Assembly (NCBI GenBank): GCA_964645765.1
Contig: CAZYBE010000018.1
Span: forward strand, 1-61,227
Length of the DNA: 61,227 bases
Direction of reading: 5' to 3'
Source of the DNA: CAZGMN01 sp964645765
GTDB lineage: Bacteria > Acidobacteriota > Aminicenantia > Aminicenantales > Aminicenantaceae
Below, in pieces: positions 51,621 to 59,614 of the stretch. The notes beneath the pieces were generated by a model. That model worked only from the letters and a program-made list of their open reading frames with translations, searched no databases and had not been told where the DNA came from. Every line of letters starts with the position of its first letter. The first letter of the stretch is position 1. A program made the position numbers and the translations under genes.

Positions 51621-52478
51621 ATGAGAAAAATCTGTGTTCTATCGGCAATTGTTTTTCTGATAGGAATCCTTGCTGCAGCTACCGAATTCCGTCTTGAAGA
51701 GAAGGAAGAAATCCAAAAGACCCTGAAGTTTAAAGACCCGGCCAAGCCAAAAGAGCTGCAGGTCGATAATATTTTTGGCTCGATAAATGTCGAGGGAGAC
51801 AGCGGCGAGGAAGTCAAGCTCATCGCCCATAAGACAATAAGGGGGCGAAACTCTGAAAAAATTCAAAAGGCAAAGGAAGAAGTTAAGCTCGAGATTAGCG
51901 AAGAGGGCAACACCATCGACCTCTATGTTGACGGCCCTTTCAGATGCGGCGAGGGAAGGAGATGGAGAAGCTGGCGCGACCCGGGCTATGAAGTTCAGTT
52001 TGACTTTGAGCTTAAGGTGCCGCGCAAAACGAGCCTCTATCTTAAAACAGTGAATAACGGGGACATAAAAGTGAATAATGTCGAGGGAGAATTAGTGGTC
52101 AAAAACGTCAACGGCAAAATTGAAATGGAAGAGGTCACAGGTTCAATCGAAGCTCATACTGTCAACGGCAAGGTAATAACTCTCTTCAGCCGCAATCCTG
52201 AAGCCGATTGTTCCTTCCGAACCATAAACGGAGATTTGGAAGTTTCATTCTGCCCCGACCTTTCAGCCAACCTTCACCTCAAGACTTTTAACGGCCAAGC
52301 TTATTCGGATTTTCCGGTGACTTACCTTCCTTCAGAGCAGGCTGTGGCTGAGCGTCACCATGGAAAATATGTTTACAAGAGCAACCGATGCTCATCAGTC
52401 AGGGTTGGAAAGGGAGGGCCGGAAATGAAATTTGATACTCTGAACGGGGATATTCTTATCAACAAAAGAAATAAATAA
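51621..52478 (+). CDS. Secreted DUF4097 beta-strand repeat protein
   Basis: 285 residues with a signal peptide (about 1-20). The mature part is a right-handed beta-helix-like fold with repeating steps: VNNGDIKVNNVEGELVVKNV, NGKIEMEEVTGSIEAHTVNG, and FRTINGDLEVSF. AAGGAG precedes the ATG. It is the third gene of the sigma/anti-sigma operon. Proteins of this family sit at the cell envelope, with unknown ligands. It is a paralogue of the next gene. Confidence 0.88.
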   Translation: MRKICVLSAIVFLIGILAAATEFRLEEKEEIQKTLKFKDPAKPKELQVDNIFGSINVEGDSGEEVKLIAHKTIRGRNSEKIQKAKEEVKLEISEEGNTIDLYVDGPFRCGEGRRWRSWRDPGYEVQFDFELKVPRKTSLYLKTVNNGDIKVNNVEGELVVKNVNGKIEMEEVTGSIEAHTVNGKVITLFSRNPEADCSFRTINGDLEVSFCPDLSANLHLKTFNGQAYSDFPVTYLPSEQAVAERHHGKYVYKSNRCSSVRVGKGGPEMKFDTLNGDILINKRNK

Positions 52479-52491
52479 TGGAGGTAATAAA

Positions 52492-53412
52492 ATGAGAAAA
52501 GTTTGTCTTTTTCCAGCGATAGTAACCCTCTTTCTTTTTTCCTGGATAATGGCTTTTTCCCAGGAAAAACCCTCGGATAAGGCAACCGTACCCTTCAGCA
52601 ATCCTTCAAAGCCGGGCCGAATCGAAGCCAGTGTCCACAACGGAAGCATCATCGTCAAGGGCTACGAAGGCAAGGAAGTCATCGTCGAGGCTCGCGCCCG
52701 TGAGAAAAAACTCTCTGAGGCAGATGCGAATGTGGGTCCAATAGTAGCTGAAAAAGTTGCAATGGCTATTAAGGCCACAGGCGCTAAGACCGTTCCTGAA
52801 GAGAAAAAGAAAGCCAGCGAAAAAGCTGCAGGCATGCACCTGATTCAGAGCGTAACCACAGGTTTAACAGTCGAGGAAGAGAATAACCTGGTGGAAATAA
52901 ATGTTGAATCTTTTAAGAGGGCTGTGGACCTCACCATTCAAGTTCCCTCCTCAAGTTCGCTCGAACTCAGCACTTTCAACAACGGGGATATTGTCGTTGA
53001 AAACGTGAACGGCGAGATCGAAGTCAACAATCATAACGGTTCGCTCAAGCTCAGCGGCGTCTCAGGAGTCGTTGTTGCCAGCACTTTTAACGGCGAGGTC
53101 ACGGTCAATTTCACAAAGGTTGCGCCCGATAAGCCAATGTCATTCAGCACCTGGAACGGAGACATCGATGTCACCTTTCCTGCCGACATCAAGGCCAACG
53201 TGAAAATGAAATCAGAGCGCGGCGACATCTACAGCGATTATGAAATCAAGATAACAGCGACCCCGCCGTCGGCCGTCGAAGACAAGAGAAAAGAGGGAGG
53301 AAAATACAGAATCAGCATTGGCGAATACACCTCAGGGACTATTAACGGCGGCGGCCCTGAATTTCAGTTTAATACCTTCAACGGAAATATCTTCATCCGC
53401 AAAGCCAAGTAG
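52492..53412 (+). CDS. Secreted DUF4097 beta-strand repeat protein
   Basis: 306 residues with a signal peptide ending near AFSQE. It has the same repeating steps as its neighbour (FNNGDIVVENVNGEIEVNNH and STFNGEVTVNF) but also an alanine- and lysine-rich helical insert at about 65-110 that the first copy lacks. GGAGG precedes the ATG. It is the last gene of the operon, followed three bases later by a palindromic repeat. Confidence 0.88.
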   Translation: MRKVCLFPAIVTLFLFSWIMAFSQEKPSDKATVPFSNPSKPGRIEASVHNGSIIVKGYEGKEVIVEARAREKKLSEADANVGPIVAEKVAMAIKATGAKTVPEEKKKASEKAAGMHLIQSVTTGLTVEEENNLVEINVESFKRAVDLTIQVPSSSSLELSTFNNGDIVVENVNGEIEVNNHNGSLKLSGVSGVVVASTFNGEVTVNFTKVAPDKPMSFSTWNGDIDVTFPADIKANVKMKSERGDIYSDYEIKITATPPSAVEDKRKEGGKYRISIGEYTSGTINGGGPEFQFNTFNGNIFIRKAK

Positions 53413-53413
53413 T

Positions 53414-53466
53414 AGGCTCAGGCTGGGTGGTTCGAAAACGGTTTTCGAACCACTTAGCCTTCGCCT
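53414..53466. repeat. AACCGTT-family palindrome, full copy
   Basis: The arms TGGTTCGAAAAC and GTTTTCGAACCA pair perfectly, with outer pairing of AGGC and AGCCT blocks; the centre on the minus strand reads AACCGTTTT. It starts two bases after a stop codon and lies between convergent genes. Confidence 0.75.
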
Positions 53467-53487
53467 AATGATAAATTCTTACTCGAT

Positions 53488-53511
53488 AAAAGGGGACTGT
53501 CCCCTTTTTTT
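53488..53511. terminator. Terminator made of a GGGGACTGTCCCC element, between convergent genes
   Basis: AAAAGGGG and CCCCTTTT flank ACTGT, with a run of seven T on the plus strand and A residues on the other, so it can stop transcription from both sides. It is the same repeat type as at 4935-4987. Confidence 0.65.
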
Positions 53512-53516
53512 GAAAA

Positions 53517-54790
53517 TCAGGAAGAAACGAACACTTCTTTTTTTAAGGTGGCTTTTTCAATCCTCTGCTCCATGACAGAGACGCCGATTCCTGGGAGGTC
53601 AGGAACCTTTATCATCCCCTTGCTGCTGAGATCAATCGGAGGCTCGATCAAATCCTCGGCATAGTATCTTTTACTCGCCGAGAGGTCGTTGGGAAGTTTA
53701 AAGTTGGGAAGAGAGGCAAGGTGCAGGTTGTGCGCCCGGCCAATCCCTGATTCAAGCATTCCGCCGCACCAGACAGGGGTTTGCTTTTCCTGGCAAAAAT
53801 CATGGATCCTCATCGCTTCTATGACCCCGCCCACCCGACCAACCTTTATATTGACAATCCGGCAGCTTTTCATCTCGAATGCCTTTCGAGCTGTCTCGGC
53901 TGAGGTGATACTCTCGTCCAAACAGAGCGGAGTTTTCATCTCTTTCTGAAGGCGGCTGTGGTCCCATAAATCATAAGGAGGGAATGGCTGTTCAAGCATG
54001 AGCAGGTTGAACCTATCGAGCTCCTTCAGGACTTTTTTATCATCAAGGCTGTAAGCGCCGTTGGCATCGACCTGGAGAGGGATATCAGGAAACATCTTCC
54101 TCACCTCTTCACAAACATGGACATCCCATCCCGGCTTTATCTTTATTTTTATTCTCTGGTAGCCTTCCTGGAGAAATGACTGAATTCTTTCCAGAAGCTC
54201 TGGGATGGAATCCTGAATTCCAATGCTGACTCCAGCAGGGATTTCTGACTTCACCCCGTTGTAAAGCCTCCACAGAGGCTTGCCTTGCTTTTTCCCTTCG
54301 AGGTCCCAGAGCGCAAGCTCAAGCCCGGCCTTTGCCATGGGATGCCCTCGGTATTTTTCTGCCTCCCTGTGGAATCCATGAGGGTCCGAGATGAATTTTT
54401 CAAGGACAACAGGAATCAAAAAATCCTTCAAGACATGCCAGGCTGTGGAGGTTGTCTCGTAGCTGTAGAGGGGGCTGCGGTTGGCCACAACTTCGCCATA
54501 ACCGCATATTCCGCCGCAAAGAATCTTGACCAGGATGAACTCCCGCTCATTCTCGCGGCCAAGGCTTGTCTCAAAAAAATGAACATAGGGAAGCTNNNNN
54601 NNNNNNNNNNNNNNNNNNNNNNNNNNNNNNNNNNNNNNNNNNNNNNNNNNNNNNNNNNNNNNNNNNNNNNNNNNNNNNNNNNNNNNNNNNNNNNNTCCCG
54701 CTCATTCTCGCGGCCAAGGCTTGTCTCAAAAAAATGAACATAGGGAAGCTCGAGAAGCAGAAGCTCAACTCTCTCAATCTTTGCTTCCAT
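53517..54790 (-). CDS. Enolase-superfamily racemase/synthase (MenC / N-acylamino acid racemase type), split by a false gap
   Basis: When the duplicated 55 bases and the 100 N (54596-54750) are removed, one 372-residue frame results, starting MEAKIERVELLLLELPYVHF. The barrel has the KxK motif (KIKIKPGWD), metal ligands in QVDANGAYS, LEQPF and CLDES, and the second lysine in NIKVGRVGG, all as in o-succinylbenzoate synthase/N-acylamino acid racemases. No other men gene is near, so an amino-acid racemase or dipeptide epimerase role is as likely as menaquinone synthesis. AAGGGA precedes the ATG. Confidence 0.85.
54541..54750. other. False scaffold gap: 100 N between two copies of the same 55 bases
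   Basis: 54541-54595 and 54696-54750 are identical (TCCCGCTCATTCTCG to GGGAAGCT) and flank 100 N. Two contig ends overlap by 55 bases and should be merged. Merging removes 155 bases and restores an open frame through the racemase gene. Confidence 0.93.
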
Positions 54791-54821
54791 CTTTTTCCCT
54801 TAAAAAAATAAATTTTTTAAC

Positions 54822-54945
54822 ATTGTTACGGCGAGCGACCAGAGGGAATGTGGCCATCTTTATTTGATGAGATTGCCACGGCGCTTCGCGCCTCGCAACG
54901 ACTTCATCGGATCGCTTCGTCACTTCGCTCCTCAAGATGACAATT
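54822..54945. repeat. Intergenic MITE/REP-like element
   Basis: The segment contains TTACGGCGAGCGACC, GAGATTGCCACG, a GGCGCTTCGCGCC hairpin, CGCAACGAC and CAAGATGACAAT. This resembles the widespread bacterial repeat with GTCATTGCGAGG and GCAATCTC motifs. It lies between the racemase start and the end of the glycosyltransferase gene; no gene is seen in it. Confidence 0.5.
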
Positions 54946-54985
54946 TTATTATTGCGTTTGAATTAGGGCACCTGGCTTCTTCCTC

Positions 54986-56104
54986 TCAAATCTTCTCGTG
55001 GAGTTTGATCCAGCTCCCCAGCCCTATTCTCTCGTAGACATTGACAATTTTTTTGGCCATGGCTTCAGCCGAGAATCTTTGATGGACAACCTCATATCCT
55101 CTCTGCCCGAAACGGGCTGCCAATTCTCTGTCGTTATAGAGCCTGAGAATGGCTTGAGCCAAAGCCTCGGGATCTTGAGGAGGGACTAATAATCCCGACT
55201 CGCCGTCGGTGACGATCTCAGGAATTCCTCCTGCGGTGGTGGCGACAACAGGAAGCCTGGAAGCCATAGCGTCGAGAATGCTGCTTCCCAGCCCCTCAAG
55301 ATAGGAAGAAAGGACGAACAGGTCGAGAGAGGCGAGAATTTGAGGCACATCCTCCCTGAAGCCAAGAAAAAAGACGATATCCTCGACATCTGACTCCTTT
55401 GCCTGCCTGTCAAGCTCCATCTGCAAAGACCCATGGCCGACGATGACCAGCTTAATTTTGGCTGAATGCTCTTTAAGAATCTTCATTGCCTGAATCAGAT
55501 ATTTATGGCCCTTATGGTCGGCAAGCGCAGCCACAATCCCTACCAGGAAGTCATCAGGAGAAAAAGAGAATTCACGACGAAGATAGTCTTTTGAAGAGAC
55601 TTCATCAAATGCAGAGAAATCTATCCCTGAGGGTATGACCTCAATCAATTTTCTATCGACGCCGCCCCTGACCATCACCCTCTTGATTCTCTCAGAAATG
55701 GCGATGATGGCATCGACCTTCTTCCTGTATTTCCGCCGTGAGAAATAATTTCTTTTGAGAGGGAAATCAACACGCCTGGTGATGACCCGGTAGCGGACCT
55801 TGGCCAGAGAAGCAGCCGCTGAGCCAACAGCCACAGAATGGGCATCGTGGAAATGAGCAAGGAGGCATTTCCGCCGCTTCATGGTCCAGGCCAGGCGGAG
55901 GACCGCGCTAAGGTCGAATTCGCTCTTGATTTTGAGAGCTAAGACTGGAAGCTCAGCCTGCGAAGCTTTTTGATGGAGAGGACTTCCGCGCTGGACAACA
56001 AAAAGAAAAGGAAGGCCTCTTCTCTTTAGCTCCTTGGCTAGGAAAAATGATTGTCTCTGCCCTCCTCTCCATTCTTTCCCGGCGTCAATCTGGAAAAGGC
56101 TCAA
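54986..56104 (-). CDS. GT4-family glycosyltransferase
   Basis: 372 residues with two Rossmann-like domains (GT-B fold). The N-terminal part has DAGKEWRGGQRQSFFLAKEL. The C-terminal domain has the donor-binding segments VGIVAALADHKGHKYLIQAM and SSYLEGLGSSILDAMASRLP with its ExxxxxxxxE motif, then TTAGGIPEIV. It probably adds a sugar to an envelope polysaccharide or lipid. A TTG start is supported by AGGAGA just upstream. It overlaps the GT2 gene by 20 bases. Confidence 0.88.
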   Translation of the reverse strand: MSLFQIDAGKEWRGGQRQSFFLAKELKRRGLPFLFVVQRGSPLHQKASQAELPVLALKIKSEFDLSAVLRLAWTMKRRKCLLAHFHDAHSVAVGSAAASLAKVRYRVITRRVDFPLKRNYFSRRKYRKKVDAIIAISERIKRVMVRGGVDRKLIEVIPSGIDFSAFDEVSSKDYLRREFSFSPDDFLVGIVAALADHKGHKYLIQAMKILKEHSAKIKLVIVGHGSLQMELDRQAKESDVEDIVFFLGFREDVPQILASLDLFVLSSYLEGLGSSILDAMASRLPVVATTAGGIPEIVTDGESGLLVPPQDPEALAQAILRLYNDRELAARFGQRGYEVVHQRFSAEAMAKKIVNVYERIGLGSWIKLHEKI

Positions 56105-56858
56105 TTCTCTCTCCTTTTTTCCATATCTCCCTCAGCTTGGCATAGCGAACGAAGATGGAATAGCCGTTGAGCACAGAGATGGCAAAGCCAGGAAAGCCAT
56201 CCAAGAAGCCGGCTTTTAAAAAAAATGATTTTGCGAACCTGAAAAAAGGGAGAAAGACAAGGTGGTACCAACGACACTTTTTCTTCTCGGAGTAAAGTTT
56301 TTGGGCGCCAAGCTGGGAGAAGTTGTTGATCCTGTCCAGATGCTCTGAAATATTGCGATAGGTGAAATGGTGAACTGAGCCTTCGAGCTTCTCGATTTTG
56401 CCTTCGACAGCAAGCTTCTCATGGACATACTCTCCTTCCCAGCGAGCTTTGTCTTTGCGGAAGAGCCGGACTCTCCTATCAGGATACCAGCCTGAATGGC
56501 GGATCCATTTCCCTAAATAATAGACTTGACGGGGGACAGAAAAACCGGAACAGCTTGGCTCTCCCTCCTTGAGGAGAAGAATCTCCGGGCGAAGCTCAGG
56601 CGAGAGCCTCTCATCGGCATCCAGAGATAAAATCCAGGGGAAGGAGGCTTTGGAGTTGGCGAAATTTTTCTGGTCAGAGAAATTTGTCCACTTGCGCTTG
56701 AAAACCTTGTCTGTGTAGTTCTTGGCTACCTTGACGGTGTCATCGCTGCTAAAACTATCGACAACTATGATTTCTGAGGCTATGCCCCCCACACTCTCCA
56801 AGGCATCAGCAAGCCTCTTTTCTTCATTGTAGGTGATAACAACTGCGGAAATTTTCAT
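56085..56858 (-). CDS. GT2-family glycosyltransferase (WaaE/KdtX-like)
   Basis: 257 residues from ATG 56858 (MKISAVVITYNEEKRL); the longer frame runs into an inverted repeat and is rejected. The GT-A fold has VDSFSSDDTV and LSLDADERLSPEL, carrying the DxD motif. The tail SVHHFTYRNISEHLDRINNF is typical of WaaE-like enzymes that add a beta-sugar to the inner core of lipopolysaccharide. It is co-transcribed with the GT4 gene. Confidence 0.9.
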   Translation of the reverse strand: MKISAVVITYNEEKRLADALESVGGIASEIIVVDSFSSDDTVKVAKNYTDKVFKRKWTNFSDQKNFANSKASFPWILSLDADERLSPELRPEILLLKEGEPSCSGFSVPRQVYYLGKWIRHSGWYPDRRVRLFRKDKARWEGEYVHEKLAVEGKIEKLEGSVHHFTYRNISEHLDRINNFSQLGAQKLYSEKKKCRWYHLVFLPFFRFAKSFFLKAGFLDGFPGFAISVLNGYSIFVRYAKLREIWKKGERIEPFPD

Positions 56859-56908
56859 CGGCACAATATTAGCACAGCGAAAAAAAAGAAGGCAAGATAA
56901 TGTTTGTA

Positions 56909-56961
56909 ATTGATCAGGGTGAGTGTTTCGAACGGTTTTCTTAACACTCACTCTGATCAAT
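56909..56961. repeat. AACCGTT-family palindrome with changed arms
   Basis: ATTGATCAGGGTGAGTGTT (56909-56927) pairs with AACACTCACTCTGATCAAT (56943-56961) with one mismatch around TCGAACGGTTTTCTT. The centre matches the copies at 37-88 and 53414-53466, while the outer arms are different yet still complementary. It lies in the 134 bases between two minus-strand genes. Confidence 0.75.
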
Positions 56962-56992
56962 TAATATAAAGGTGCTAGTGATATCATATTCG

Positions 56993-57997
56993 TCAAAGCG
57001 TAGCCCTAAGCAGGGTTAAATCTTTCATGACCTTGAGGCCGGGCGGCGCTTCGAGGGCTCTGGGAATAGTGTTGACAGTGACAGCAATGGTTCCGATATC
57101 GCCATGGATTCCACCAATGATCTTCTGATGAATGCTCGGTTCACCTTCGATAATGACTTCATCATACTCCTCATCAACCGCAGCATTGGCGCAGAATTCA
57201 AGAGTGATAACTTCCTTGCCGTCTTTGCGGGCAAAAGCTATGCTCGTTAATCCGACCACATTGCCAGGTTCGACTCTGCCCAAGGCCGTCTCGACCTCTT
57301 TATCGTCAATCACCGGCTCTGGAGGAAGCTCCACGGCATCATCCAGTTTCCAGCCAAGACCCTCAGCTATGGCATAGATGGACTCCAAAAGTCCTACGTG
57401 TCCGGTGATCTCCCCGCTTTCAATCTTTTCCCTGAATTCCTTCTGAGTCATTCCAGTTCCGACTTTGACCTGAAAGGGAAGCCGTCTTCTTGCCGAGTTC
57501 ATCATCCGCCTGACTCTGATCGAATGAACCCGGAGGCAGGCCGCGGTCAGGATAAGAGGAAGGGTGTCCATCAAATAGCCCGGGTTGATTCCTGTTCCGA
57601 CGACAGTCAAGCCCTTCTTCTTGGCCGCGTCATCGATCTCGCGCGCGATTTGAGGATCGCGCTTCCAGGGAAAGGAAAGCTCCTCGCAGGTGGAGACGAC
57701 ATTCAAGCCTGCTTGGAGGCATTCGCTGACCTGGGGAAAAATGCTCTTGAGATGAGAAGTCGTGGTCAAAACTGCGACCTGAGCCTTTGCCCGGGAAAAA
57801 AGCGCTTTTGCATCTTTCTCGATTTTGACCCCCAGCTTTCGCGCAGGGTCAAGAATTTCTCCTAAATCCTTTCCTACAAGCTCGGGCTTTATATCCAGAG
57901 CTCCCGCAATCTTAAAGCTCTTTTTGGCAAGCAAAGCTTCGGCGACCTTTCGTCCCATGACTCCGCAGCCATAAATGATGACCTTGATTTTATCCAT
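56993..57997 (-). CDS. 2,4-diaminopentanoate dehydrogenase / dihydrodipicolinate-reductase-like enzyme
   Basis: 334 residues. The N-terminal Rossmann fold has VIIYGCGVMGRKVAEALL for NAD(P). The segments VVSTCEELSFPW, VGTGINPGYLMDTLP and GHVGLLESIYAIAEGLGW are those of Ord, the dehydrogenase of oxidative ornithine degradation. GGAGGAG precedes the ATG. It follows a class III aminotransferase by 53 bases. No ortA/ortB thiolase or other ornithine genes are in the window, so the true substrate may be another amino or imino acid. Confidence 0.82.
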   Translation of the reverse strand: MDKIKVIIYGCGVMGRKVAEALLAKKSFKIAGALDIKPELVGKDLGEILDPARKLGVKIEKDAKALFSRAKAQVAVLTTTSHLKSIFPQVSECLQAGLNVVSTCEELSFPWKRDPQIAREIDDAAKKKGLTVVGTGINPGYLMDTLPLILTAACLRVHSIRVRRMMNSARRRLPFQVKVGTGMTQKEFREKIESGEITGHVGLLESIYAIAEGLGWKLDDAVELPPEPVIDDKEVETALGRVEPGNVVGLTSIAFARKDGKEVITLEFCANAAVDEEYDEVIIEGEPSIHQKIIGGIHGDIGTIAVTVNTIPRALEAPPGLKVMKDLTLLRATL

Positions 57998-58050
57998 GGA
58001 AAACTCCTCCGTTTAAAAAATAATGGGTCAAGGACTATCAAACTCAAAAT

Positions 58051-59436
58051 TTAAAACTTGCTCCATTCTTCGGCAATGCTTTCCACAGCATCCAGAGCGG
58101 CCTGGATTTCGCTTTCACTATGGGCGGCTGAAATTGCCCCAAATCCGTGGAAAATATTAAAGCCTTTGTCCAGCATGGCCAGTTTGAAAATCTTTTCTCT
58201 GAGCTCGATATCGCACAATTCCGGATTCCAGACTTGCTCCGGAGATGTTATTCTTTCGACTTTTTCATGAAGAAACTGCACACCAACAACCGAGCTGTTC
58301 TCTGCAACTGAGCTGCCATAGCCGGTGCATTTCACATTGAAACCATAAGAGTCGAATATCCCCTCAATTCCTTTTCGAACTTTTTCTCCCATTTTTCCTA
58401 TCTTGGGGTATATTTCTGATTCGCGTTTAATCAAATATTGAAGATAAGTCAAACCGGCCAGCATCGAGGCCGGATGAGCAGAAAAAGTCCCGCCGTCGAA
58501 CTTCACTCTCTCCTCAGCTTTCGCCTCCGGGCTGCAGAGGGCCATGACATCGTCCCTCCCGGCCACAGCGCTGACAGGCATTCCGCCGCCGATAGCCTTG
58601 CCCAGAACAGTCAAGTCCGGCTTGATTCTGTAGAGGCCCTGAAGACATCCAGAATGAAAGCGAAAGCCGGAGACAACCTCATCAAGTATGAGAAGAGAAT
58701 CATATTTCCTGGTCAACTCTCTGGCCCTGCGCAGATAATCCTTATGAGCGAAGATAAAACCTCCTGCACCTATAAAGGGCTCGAGGATGAAACAGGCCAT
58801 TCTTTCCCCGTGGGCTTTGAATTTTTCCTCGAGGTCCTCGGTATCGTTAAACCTGGTTACGACGATCATCGAATCAATGCCAGGAGGAAGGCCGGCAGAC
58901 TCTAATCGATTCAAGCCTTGGTCATAAGTAGAAATTCCTTTTAGGGCATAAGGCTGGCCGCCATGCCAGCCTCCCCCGACCTTCATCACCATCTCTCTTC
59001 TGGTAAAAGCCTTGGCCAGCATCAGAGCGTACATTGTCGCCAGAGTGCCGCTGGTTGTGAACCGAATCTTTCGAGCTTCTATCTGCTTGAGAATCAATTC
59101 AGCCAATTCCCTCTGATAATTGCCCGGAAATCCGGTGGTCAATCCCTGGCCTTTTTGAAAGTAATCGATGAGAGCATCGAGAACAATTCTTGGATTATGA
59201 CCTAAGATATTGGCAAAATGCCCTTGCCAAAAATCGACATAGGTATGGCCATCGACATCCGTGACTTTTGAGCCTCTGGAAAGAACGTCGTAAAAAGGAA
59301 ATGGCTCGAAAAGCCGGAGGTTATGACTTCCCCCTCTAATCTGGTACTGACAGGCTTTTTTAAAAAGAGCTTCTGATTTTTTATGTTTCAGCTGATATCT
59401 CTTGATGAGCTCATCATACAACCTCTTTTTATCCAT
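58051..59436 (-). CDS. Class III PLP-dependent aminotransferase (glutamate-1-semialdehyde aminomutase-like)
   Basis: 461 residues from ATG 59436, preceded by GGAGG. The family segments are VDFWQGHFANILGHNP, FTTSGTLATMYALMLAKAFT, LLILDEVVSGFRF and the PLP lysine in VLGKAIGGG. It is longer than a standard HemL and has a different N-terminus, so amino acid or omega-amine transfer is more likely than haem synthesis. Together with the downstream dehydrogenase it probably degrades or interconverts a diamino acid. Confidence 0.85.
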   Translation of the reverse strand: MDKKRLYDELIKRYQLKHKKSEALFKKACQYQIRGGSHNLRLFEPFPFYDVLSRGSKVTDVDGHTYVDFWQGHFANILGHNPRIVLDALIDYFQKGQGLTTGFPGNYQRELAELILKQIEARKIRFTTSGTLATMYALMLAKAFTRREMVMKVGGGWHGGQPYALKGISTYDQGLNRLESAGLPPGIDSMIVVTRFNDTEDLEEKFKAHGERMACFILEPFIGAGGFIFAHKDYLRRARELTRKYDSLLILDEVVSGFRFHSGCLQGLYRIKPDLTVLGKAIGGGMPVSAVAGRDDVMALCSPEAKAEERVKFDGGTFSAHPASMLAGLTYLQYLIKRESEIYPKIGKMGEKVRKGIEGIFDSYGFNVKCTGYGSSVAENSSVVGVQFLHEKVERITSPEQVWNPELCDIELREKIFKLAMLDKGFNIFHGFGAISAAHSESEIQAALDAVESIAEEWSKF

Positions 59437-59614
59437 GATCCGTCCTCCCATGATTGCAGCTTATCGTTTTTGCCGCTCCTCGCGCATCAAACGGCTTTCA
59501 GCCAGAAACAAATTCAAAATTTTAAAAAATATTTACTACAAATCTGACATCCTAGTCAATTACACTCATGCAATTAATTACCTGACGAAGGCCGGTGGGT
59601 GAAAAAACCGTCTT

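Noticed and set aside
54285..54811. Frames reading through the N run near the racemase gene
   Set aside because: Products of the false gap. The merged sequence gives one minus-strand gene.
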